Assembly (NCBI GenBank): GCA_005281725.1
Contig: SSBO01000013.1
Span: 1,645,142-1,709,141 of the forward strand
DNA from: Wuchereria bancrofti
Taxonomy: Eukaryota; Nematoda; Chromadorea; Rhabditida; Onchocercidae
DNA length: 64,000 nucleotides
Direction of reading: 5' to 3'
Shown piece after piece: positions 55,001 to 64,000 of this stretch. A program made the position numbers and the translations under genes. The stretch's first letter is position 1. The number at the start of each line of letters is the position of its first letter. Under the pieces are notes generated by a model. The model was not told the DNA's origin. It saw only the letters and a program-made list of their open reading frames with translations, and searched no databases.

Positions 55001-57484
55001 AATGAATGAAAATGAAAGTGAGGAAAAAAAAGTTGAGTCAAAATTGGATCCCTATTTGTTGAATTTATTAAATATTATTTGTGATATACGAACAATGGAG
55101 GAAACGATGACAGAATTGGAATATGATGCTACTAAAGCACCACTAGGTATAACATCTGATTATTTGCATTTCAGGAATTACATTTTTTATTTTTTTGAAT
55201 GCCACAGCAGAACATCTCAATTTTTATTGTCTCAAGTTTTTCGTTAAAAAAACAAGTAGCCCCATTAATGAATTTAACTGTTAATTATTATTTTTGTTAC
55301 ACATACTAGTTTTGTAGCAACTGATCGCTCGGTAAGTAAAACAACTGTAAATAATGTATGAACTGCAGAAATTATATTTTTAGGGAGAGTAACGGATGAA
55401 CAAATTAAGGCTGGTTATGCAGCGCTAACAAAAGTTGAAGAGTGTATTAAGAAAAGGGATTTTTCGTCCAGTTTTGTGGAAGCTGTCAATAATTATTACA
55501 CAAAAATTCCTCATTTTTTTGGGTAAGTATTGCATCAGAAATGGTACTTCTAAGATTCAATGCAACAAGTCTGTCAGTAATTATGTCTCATCAATTATAA
55601 CACACATTAGCATTCCAGGATATTACCATCTTTTTTAATTATTTCATTTTCTTTAGACTACGATGGTATTAAAATTCAACATTTAATGTTCAATATACTA
55701 TGAATTATTGAATTCTTCAATACATTTGCAGGATGCGTCAGCCACCAATGATTAAAACAGTGGAGCAGTTAAAAATTGAAATTAAATTGTTGGAGGCTTT
55801 AAGTGAAATTGGAGTAGCTGTACGAACCTTCAAGAAAGAGGGAGATGTGAATATTCATCCAATTGATCGTCATTACATAAATATGAAATGCGAAATATCA
55901 CTCCTTAGTGTAAATGATCCCATTTATAAGGTATTTTTATTCAAGTAGCTTAAAAGAAAAAAATTCAAGACATCAAGTTTAAGTTATATTTAACATGGAA
56001 AATGAATGTATCTATGTCAATTTTTCACTTCTTAATGAACATCGAATATGTGAAATGGCTTTTCAATTGAAGAAGAAAGCAATCCACGAGGACAATAGTC
56101 CACATAATACGTATCAAACGCTTTTGTTATTTATCTAACAAGAATGACATTACAATCTGTATGTCATATTTTTTTTACAATAATAGGTTGTGGATAATTA
56201 TCTTCAGTGGACACATGCTCCAACACATAATACGTATCAAATGCGCATTCGTAATTTATATGCGGTAAATCGAAGCGGAGAACGGGAACAATTTATGTTC
56301 GATATTGGAAACAGGTTTAATTTGATATATATATATATATATATAATTTAGTGGAGAACTCATAAGTTTCATTTTTTTTTTTGTTTGTTTGTTAATTTTA
56401 CAGTTTTGGGATTCTTGAATATCTTAAAATCGTTTGTTAATATGACATTATAATGGAGAAAGCAGCAAAACATTCTATTATTTAGTAATAATTTCCTGTC
56501 CATTGTTCTTTTTTTATTTTTTAAAATTTCAGTGCTTTCAAAAGTTTGCCAGTAAAACAGGAAATGAGATTATTTTGCTATTTTTTATAGCTTTTTTGAA
56601 AAGCTCGCTTTTACTTTCGTTAAGTAATATTTATAACTCAGATAAAATGTTAGTTTTTTCAAAGGCGGAAATAATTTTTAGGAAGTTATTATGGCATGGA
56701 TCTCGACTTACAAACTGGTATAGTATTTTATCTCAAGGTCTTCGAATTGCCCCGCCAGAAGCTCCCGCGGTAAACTTTTAAAATCATTTTCTAGAGTTCC
56801 TTCCATTATTTTTTCCTTCTATCATAGCTTAAAATACGTTTTTGACTTTTGTTTCAGACTGGCTACATGTTTGGTAAGGGTATTTACTTTGCTGATATGT
56901 CAACAAAATCAGCCAATTACTGCTATCCACAAAAGAATAAGCCTGGTTTTTTGGTATTGGCACAAGTTGCATTGGGAGGAATGAACGAATTACTACAGGC
57001 CAACTTTCACGCCAGTAAACTTCCTGAAGGAAAGAATAGTACTAAGGGATTAGGTTCAATTGTCCCCGATCCGGCTACATATGTCACTTTGTGAGTTTTT
57101 TAATTTCTTACCGTTATTTTTATTGGTTTTCTTTACAACCCAACTCGATATTTTTTAAGTTTTAAAATATGCTTTCAGTAGTTTATTTGGCAGTGCAATA
57201 TACCGCATAATTTGTATAGTTATTGTATTCACATCTTCCCCAGAAGTTCATATGTAATTTGTCTTATATTTGGACTGTATTTGTATATAATAAATTATTT
57301 TGCCATTGAATTCAAAATTTCAAGATCTATTTGCAGAGACGATTGTGAAGTGCTATGTGGTAAGCCGATCACATTGCAACGAAAAGACACGACGTTTCCC
57401 CTTGTTTATAACGAATACATTGTTTACGATGTGAAGCAAATTTGGATTCGTTATCTTGTTGAAATTGATTTCATTTTTAACTAG
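52095..57484 (+). CDS. Poly(ADP-ribose) polymerase, WWE-WWE-WGR-PRD-ART architecture
   Basis: Predicted NAD+-dependent ADP-ribosyltransferase of the PARP1/2 group, acting in the DNA-damage response. Fifteen exons: 52095-52264, 52634-52770, 52839-53032, 53156-53284, 53725-53866, 54094-54224, 54355-54462, 54727-54870, 54972-55146, 55384-55522, 55732-55930, 56187-56314, 56682-56769, 56858-57090 and 57337-57484. They total 2265 nt (754 residues) with all phases consistent. WWE-like domains lie at about residues 35-101 ([15 protein letters not shown]) and 103-167 ([15 protein letters not shown]). An acidic/basic linker follows, then WGR at about 270-385 ([18 protein letters not shown]), the helical regulatory domain at about 400-530, and the catalytic domain. 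The H-Y-E triad is intact: His604 in LLWHGSR, Tyr638 in GKGIYFAD, Glu732 in YNEYIVYD. Exon 5 can also read on to a stop at 53964. From WGR onward it closely resembles PARP2. Confidence 0.93.
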
Positions 57485-58540
57485 GTTTTACGTATTTATT
57501 CACTTATTTGTTTCTGTCAACATGTTTGTTTACACCTATTTTATTTAGGTGTAAGTTGTTTCGAAAATTGTTCCATTTATTTTTCGAGTTTTTAGGTAGC
57601 TCATGTCATAGTTTTCTGTATTTATTTCAAATAATGTTATTAATTCCTATATTAATGGCTGGATTAAGGAATTAGCGCTTCAATTTACTGACTGCCTAGT
57701 ATGATTTCGAAAAGGGTCCATACCGAATAGAAAGATCCCATCAATAGTAAGATAAAGATTTATTATTTGAATCGGAGAAGAAAACTCTGTGATGATGACA
57801 GCTAAAAAACGTAAAGATTGTTTCTTTTGAATAAAATACTTCTTCAATAAAATTATAATTTAATGTTCAAAAATGATTGATAGCACGTTCTCTTTATCTG
57901 CTATTTAATTCAAGTGAAATTTTGGACAAGGAAATTAATCATCTTAAATATTATGCGAAAAAAATCTTCATTTATACTATAAAGAATTGTTCGGAATTAT
58001 TTGTATTTGAATAAATTCATTGAATCTTTCTATAGCTTAATTTATGAATGATTTGTTATTTCGAATGAATTATTTAAATTACTTAGAATGTATTGATTCA
58101 TTTCGTGGTTTTTGGAAATTTCTCGAAATAAAATGAAGATATTAATTAATCTTACCGGATATTTTGTTAGCATGAATGATTTCTCTTACATTTTCCAAAT
58201 TTCTTCCATCGTTTTATTGAATATAATCATTAACTACATATAATTGTTACGCTTTTTTTTTCTTTTTTTTTTTTTAAAATCAAGAAATAATGTGACATTG
58301 CTTAAATATAAATATATATATATATATATTTAATATTGTTACGATCTTACGATATGTGATATTGGTTTGTATTATTGCTATAAAGTTATTTTACTGCGTC
58401 AATAACACTACTTTCTTGGTTTAACTGTTTCGTCTCAAATACTTTTTTGATTAAATATTTTTCTGTTCGTTTTTTTTTGTCTAAAATTTACAGTGTAACA
58501 TTGATGAATTATACATATATGGTAATTTTTAGGTGAATTA
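57485..58540. other. Intergenic, PARP to VPS33B
   Basis: About 1.06 kb, AT-rich, including the PARP 3' UTR (AATAAA at 57830-57835), a TA run at about 58310-58330 and the acceptor upstream of VPS33B. No gene seen. Confidence 0.6.
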
Positions 58541-60385
58541 ATGGAAAAAGAAAAAGGAAATATGGCTGATTTTGATGATTTTGGTTTACTGGCACAAATG
58601 GCTCGTCGAGAATTAATTCATTTACTTGAATCGATACCTGAAGTAAAAGACTTAGCAGTGGAGCTAAGTTTAATGCGACCATTGGATAAAATAGCATCAA
58701 TGTCTGTGCTACAAGAACATAACTGCGCTCATGTGCAACAATTTTTGCATCATTCAACTTTAAAATGGAGTGCGAATGCTGTACATCGTGTGTATATTAT
58801 ACGTCCAACACTTGCTGCAGCAAAATGTATTGCTGAACATATTTTAGCTGAACCGGAACGAAATTATTCGGTAATATTTGTTCCACAGCGTTTGTATATT
58901 TGTGAGGAAGAATTTGAACGTTGTGGTGTATATGGTATGATTGATATTCTAGAACTTGAATTACCACTAATCAATATTGATAAGCATTTATTCAGTTTGG
59001 AACATCATGAATTTACAATGGCAACATTAGTAGATCATAATTTCATTCATCTTCGTGCAGTTGCTAAATCATTATGGCAATTACAAACATTGTATGGATT
59101 AATACCAATTGTTTATGGTATTGGAGAAAATAGTATGTATGTAAATAAATTAATGAAAAAATTACACAATGAATTTGGTGAACCACGTTTATCATCGGAT
59201 CAATCGATTGATTATCTATTTCTATTCGATCGAAGTTTAGATTTACCAACTGTTTTTCTTACTGGTTTAACATACGAATCAATGGTACATGATACATTTG
59301 GAATAAGTTGTGGTAAAGTGATATTTGGCGATGAAGTAAATAAGCGTATAAAAAATGATAATATAAATCGTTCTAAAATTACCGCATTGGATGATAATGA
59401 TCCAATTTTTTCAGCTGTACGAAATATGCACATGACAGCAGTTTTTCCATTTTTAAGTGCTAAAGCAAAATCTCTTCAAGCAAGTTACGACAAAGGTTCA
59501 AATCTTGAACAAGTAAAAGATATGAAAGAATTTGTATCCAATGAATTACGAACACTGAAACAACAGCATAAATTATTGGAATTGCATATTTGCGCTTGTG
59601 AAGTGGTTTTGGAGAAATGTAAAGGAATTTCAAGTCGACTTACTTTGGAGCATGCATTAATTTCAGGAAATTTTGATCCTAATGAAGTATTAGCATATTT
59701 GGAAGATTGTATGTGTACTCAACATAATCAATGGCAAATTCTGTTATTAGCATGCTTATGGTCTCTTACACAAAATGGTATACCAACCAAATATTTCAAT
59801 CAATTTCGAAATCAATATCTCTATGCTTTTGGTCATGAAAATCTTGCAGTATTACATTTTCTTGGTATTCAAGGTCTTCTAATTGAGCGTTCTATTCCAC
59901 AACTAACAACTGTACATAATGTTATACCTATCAAATCTCAACCAATATCATCATTTTCTAAGCCTACATTTCAATTTTTAACACGACGTATGGCACTTCT
60001 TCCAGGCAATACCGAAACAACAATAAATCTTCGAAATCCTGATCAAATGCGTTATGTTTTTTCAGGTGTTTATACACCTATCCTATGTAAAATAGTTAAT
60101 GATACAATAAATAATGGATGGAATATGGAAGAAATGAAGATAACCTTTGGTGATACAGTTTTTTGTGATCAGAATTGCTCACCAAATGCAAATCGTCAAA
60201 CTGATAATCGTATCCGAAAAGTAATTTTAGTATATTTTATTGGTGGTGTAACATATTCCGAAATTGCTGCACTAACTCTACTTGCACAATACAATAGTTT
60301 ACGTATTATTATTGCTACAACAAATATTATTCATCGTGAAAAATTCATTAAAGAACTTGCTAATGTCTCTGTTACGTCTCTTTGA
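58541..60385 (+). CDS. Vacuolar protein sorting protein 33B (Sec1/Munc18 family), intronless
   Basis: SM-family protein that binds SNAREs and, with a VPS16B/VIPAR-type partner, acts in late endosomal and lysosome-related trafficking. A single uninterrupted frame of 614 residues, full length for the family. It starts MEKEKGNMADFDDFGLLAQM and shows LIHLLESIPEVKDL, LMRPLDKIASMSVLQEH, VIFVPQRLYICEEEFE, LYGLIPIVYGIG, IDYLFLFDRSLDLPT, FVSNELRTLKQQHKLLELHI, MRYVFSGVYTPILCKI and ILVYFIGGVTYSEIAAL. The order and spacing resemble VPS33B more than VPS33A. An ATTTTTAG acceptor ends at 58532, eight bases before the ATG, so the message may be trans-spliced; Met8 is an alternative start. Every other well-supported gene here has introns. 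Poly(A) signal candidate at 60842. Confidence 0.95.
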   Translation: MEKEKGNMADFDDFGLLAQMARRELIHLLESIPEVKDLAVELSLMRPLDKIASMSVLQEHNCAHVQQFLHHSTLKWSANAVHRVYIIRPTLAAAKCIAEHILAEPERNYSVIFVPQRLYICEEEFERCGVYGMIDILELELPLINIDKHLFSLEHHEFTMATLVDHNFIHLRAVAKSLWQLQTLYGLIPIVYGIGENSMYVNKLMKKLHNEFGEPRLSSDQSIDYLFLFDRSLDLPTVFLTGLTYESMVHDTFGISCGKVIFGDEVNKRIKNDNINRSKITALDDNDPIFSAVRNMHMTAVFPFLSAKAKSLQASYDKGSNLEQVKDMKEFVSNELRTLKQQHKLLELHICACEVVLEKCKGISSRLTLEHALISGNFDPNEVLAYLEDCMCTQHNQWQILLLACLWSLTQNGIPTKYFNQFRNQYLYAFGHENLAVLHFLGIQGLLIERSIPQLTTVHNVIPIKSQPISSFSKPTFQFLTRRMALLPGNTETTINLRNPDQMRYVFSGVYTPILCKIVNDTINNGWNMEEMKITFGDTVFCDQNCSPNANRQTDNRIRKVILVYFIGGVTYSEIAALTLLAQYNSLRIIIATTNIIHREKFIKELANVSVTSL

Positions 60386-62230
60386 TTGTTTAAAATTTTC
60401 GGAAATGTAAGTGGTTATACTGCTTATATCGGTGATTATTTAATTATTTGTGTAACTTCATGTTTTGCTATTTTAATTACTAGCATTTGTGTTTTTAAGA
60501 TAGTTTAATTTATTTTAAATTAAAATGAAGGAATAGTGATGATTGATTTGGAGAAAACAAAAAAAAAGAAAAAGCATTTAAAATGAGGACTTCATTGCAT
60601 TTTGATGATTATTTTGGAATTTTATGTATGGTTATTTTGCACTAATTTATTTTATTTTATCGATTCATTTTTGTCTTGATAAGTCAAGAATGTAGAATGT
60701 AAGTTGTGCATAATGCTACACTGATGCATCTTTTAATCTAAAATATTTGCTCATTTAGGTTTTAATTCTTTAAAGATCTTTGAAATTTACTGCTAATTTT
60801 ACAATACAAAAAAAGAATAAAAGTGTAAGAAACTAATTTCAAATAAAGAATTTTTTTTGTATTTTCAATCATACCAGTTTTTTTTTTTTAAATGAAAATT
60901 TGAAATTTTAACCTTATTATGCATCATATTTTGTCTGTTCCCCAAATGTATTAGACATGTTAGTATTAAGCATAACTATAGAAAGTTAAGATATTTTAAT
61001 ATTATTCAGAATTGATGTTTGATATAACAAATTATTTCTTCCGTATGATTATTTTGAGAGAAAATTTTTTAAATTAGTCTGAATTGAAATTAATTTGGAC
61101 ATGCCAGAAAAATCAGATTCTAATTAAAATAATCATGTAATAATCATTGATTATTCTATATTTGCTGTTATTGTGTTAGTGATTTGAATACATAAATTAT
61201 TTTAAATTATGTTAAAATTTATATTTTCAATTATGTTTACGCACAGTAATACATCGTATTTTTTACAAATTTTGATTTTTTTCAAATTGCTCATTTCAAT
61301 AGTTGTTCACTTTTTTTACAGTGTTGCAAAAATTATATGTTACTAAGAAATCATAGATGAAATTATTTTTAAGAAAAAAATAATAAATAGAAAAGAAAAC
61401 ATTAAAGTCCAATATGAAAGAAAGAAAATCCGTTTTTCCGTTTTTAGCAGCGAGAATCAATTATAGTCCGGATTTGAGGCATTTTTATGGACCAGTAGTA
61501 ATCTTGTTTGATTTCATGCAAACTACGAGATAATGGGTAGTGATGCGAATTTGAAAGATTTCGAATCTATTAATCGTAAATTTTAGTCATACCAAGAAAA
61601 GAAAAGGAAGGTCGAGATCTGTAATTTGATATATTTTCTTTATTTATTTTGTAAAAGATTCAAGCAGTTTTGATTTTAATTAAAATGCATGAATTTGGCA
61701 AAAATTATAAAACTTTTTGGAAGTGTTAATTTCATTTCCTTTTTCAATTTAATTGAAAAGAGAATGATGTTAAAAACATTAACATATTTAAACTGTACAT
61801 ACAGTGGTTAATTTTATACTTAATAATATTTCTTGAAATAATAGTAGACATTTTCATTGATGAAGGATTAATTAATTAAACTACAAAATAGGGTAGTAAA
61901 TTGAGGTTAACAGTATTTTTTGTAATTAGTTTTGTTTAGAGAAGAAAATAGCTGATAGATTATTAAAGTTAATAACAATCATTAAATTTTAGATGAATTA
62001 GATGAATTTTAAATGTATTCCACATCACTCAGTTTCTTGTTTTGTCTCTCTCTCTTCCATTAGTAAATTATTTAAAAAAATAAATTACTAAAAAGTGAAA
62101 TTATTAAAAATTGAAAAAAGAAGTGAAATTACTAAGAAAAATGTTATTTATTTCTGTTAGAATAAATCGGTTGGTTTGTTAATTTTCTTTAATCATAATT
62201 TTTTCTTGGTTTTAATCGTAATTTTCTAAA

Positions 62231-62262
<32 letters not shown>

Positions 62263-62271
62263 TATTTTTTT

Positions 62272-62304
<33 letters not shown>

Positions 62305-62941
62305 GAGAAATCATATGTTTGAATGGTGGCAATCACACAGTATTTGATTGATCTACTGATTTGAAATTATTGATAGCAATTCTTCGATTTGATTCATTTT
62401 TGCCAGATGTTATTCGGTTAGTGTTGTTGTTATCATTTGAAAAACAAGTATCAAAATTTTTTTATAAATGATTGTTAAGATTAATAGCAGTAGTGGTGGT
62501 AGTAATAATAGTAGTAGTATCAAAGGATAGAAAATATATTTTAAATTTAAACCATTGAAATGTTTTATATTTAGTATTTAAAATTTGGAAAAAAAAACGA
62601 TTTTTAAGCTGACTAATATTACTACATGTAAAGTAAAATAGCAGTATTGTATCATTATTGTTAAGAAAGAATTAAACTATGTTCAAATGTCTAAAGCATA
62701 AGTAGATGTTTCAAATTAAAAAAGAATTTTTTTTTTTGCTACTAAAATTAAACAATATAAATACCATTTAATTAGCATCATAGTGTTGTTTTCTCATTAA
62801 TAAAGAAAAACTTTTTTCTTTTGCTTTACTTGTTCAATTTTTTTATTCTTTTGCTATTTATTATTCATTTGTCAAATAAAAATGAAATAAAAAAATAATC
62901 AGAAATATTTCTTTTTTATGTTGTTTTATTTTCATTAATTT
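60386..62941. other. VPS33B 3' flank, AT-rich, no gene seen
   Basis: A strong donor-like AAT|GTAAGT lies at about 60407, 22 nt after the VPS33B stop. Poly(A) hexamers occur near 60842. A long poly-T stretch occupies 62231-62302. No coding region recognised. Confidence 0.55.
62231..62302. repeat. Long poly-T tract with minor interruptions
   Basis: About 72 bp of almost pure T with a few A. It may be hard to sequence accurately, or may be the poly(A) tail of a minus-strand retro-insertion, though no insertion body was recognised. Confidence 0.7.
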
Positions 62942-62946
62942 TAGAG

Positions 62947-63030
62947 AGCAGAAATTGTAATGCAATTCGGATTCGAGTTATCGATTTCAAAAGTATCGGT
63001 GAAAAGTCGCGAAGGTCGTATTCTTCATTA
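62947..63030 (+). other. Possible terminal exon, 27 codons, or alternative 3' end of VPS33B
   Basis: After TTAATTTTAG a frame reads RAEIVMQFGFELSISKVSVK and then SREGRILH before a TAG. It is less AT-rich than its flanks, and an AATAAA follows at 63132-63137. It could be a last exon joined to an unseen upstream exon, or an untranslated exon joined to the donor near 60407. Weak evidence. Confidence 0.25.
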
Positions 63031-64000
63031 GATAATTTGTTATTGTTTTTGAATCTTATTTTCTATTCTATTTATTTTTTTACTAATTAAATTTTTTTGT
63101 TTATTTTTGTAAATACTAATGCAAGAAGTGCAATAAAGTTTTTCGTTTTTTTCTATATAAACTATTGAAGTAGAAGTTTATTCCGTATTTTAAATATATA
63201 TTTTTTTAAATTATTTCTCATTAGCATATTAATTCTACATTTCTAATAATTAATAATCTTTGAATTATTTAGGAATTTTTTTTCATAGAATTCAAACAAT
63301 AATTCTGTAAAATGTTTGTCGAAAAACTACACTGTAAGATTTTTCCTGATAAAAGTAAATTAATTAAAATTTTATTATTTGGTAGTTCATACTTGCAGGT
63401 TAAGTATGCGTAAATTGTTAATTAAATAATCCGATATGTTCATTTCTTAGCATACTGAATAAGAAGATGACAATTACATAGAGATTTAAAATTTTCAATT
63501 TTTTGTGTGGAATGAAACTTTCAAAAACTTTCTTAATACAAAAATTGAATTTCGTTAATTTCATTAAAGTAACACAAACGTGTTTTGTTAATTAAACAAG
63601 TTGATTCGACCAATGTGAAATATAATGTATTCAGTCTTATTTTGCGTCATTTCATTCTTGTGTAAGTTTCATTTTACTTTTTTCTTTTGAAGAATGCATT
63701 CTTAAATCATAGCAAATTTTTTAAGATTGCTGATTAACTTTTTCTAAGTTTAGAGAAAAAGATTCTTTTTTTCTTTAAATTTATGAGATAATATAAATTG
63801 TCATTTAATTTTATCACTTCCGTCGTAAATTTTTAATGATTAAATGTTTTCAAATAATTTGTTTGGAATTTTCTCTTCAACATCAAATTTCGACACTTTA
63901 TATAAATAGCATATTTGCTATGTTTTATTATTGCTAATGCTAATTAATATCATCAATTTTTTTTTAAAGATTGTTTTTCATTTGCTACAACAGAATGGAT
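63031..64000. other. AT-rich, nothing recognised
   Basis: No frame, repeat or RNA gene could be supported to the window edge. Confidence 0.6.

Overview
The window is eukaryotic nuclear DNA and most likely comes from a nematode. It is very A+T-rich, the genes have short GT-AG introns, and several start codons sit 2-8 bases after a pyrimidine-AG site of the kind that receives a trans-spliced leader. The gene repertoire fits: a nematode-style SH2-kinase, a collagen, and a possible two-gene transcription unit with a gap of about 107 bp. A filarial or other spirurid worm is my best guess from base composition. That is inference, and I cannot name a species. All gene models were built by hand from splice sites, reading phase and protein resemblance; no search was run.

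Layout, left half. 1-3467 (-): a Fer-like SH2 + tyrosine kinase, cut by the window edge and carrying a (CATT)n array of nearly 800 bp in an intron. 5702-6766 (-): a membrane-anchored protein with a very short collagen block. 8119-10755 (+): ribosomal protein S4. 11241-13867 (+): a TruB-type pseudouridine synthase. 18288-20798 (-): a ceramide synthase. 22582-24551 (+): nascent-polypeptide-associated complex alpha. 25376-26744 (-): ribosomal protein L17, perhaps with a small downstream partner. 27356-28851 (+): the PP1 inhibitor-3 homologue. These are mostly housekeeping genes, with ribosome, nascent-chain and RNA-modification functions close together.

Layout, right half. 31.2-33.1 kb is a less AT-rich island of diverged repeat copies, probably mobile-element debris. 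34411-34910 is a coding-like exon with an in-frame stop. 35-45 kb is gene-poor and holds three direct duplications, each abutting an N run or single N, which look like assembly artefacts. 40382-40633 (-) is a small one-span membrane protein. 47361-51199 (+) is a carbonic-anhydrase-related gene without zinc ligands. 52095-57484 (+) is a 754-residue PARP with two WWE domains ahead of a PARP2-like WGR-regulatory-ART core. 58541-60385 (+) is an intronless VPS33B. The last 3.6 kb is mostly non-coding.

The most interesting signals are the WWE-WWE-WGR-PARP architecture, a candidate poison exon and a microRNA-like hairpin inside introns of the S4 gene, the intronless VPS33B among multi-intron neighbours, and the duplications at assembly gaps.
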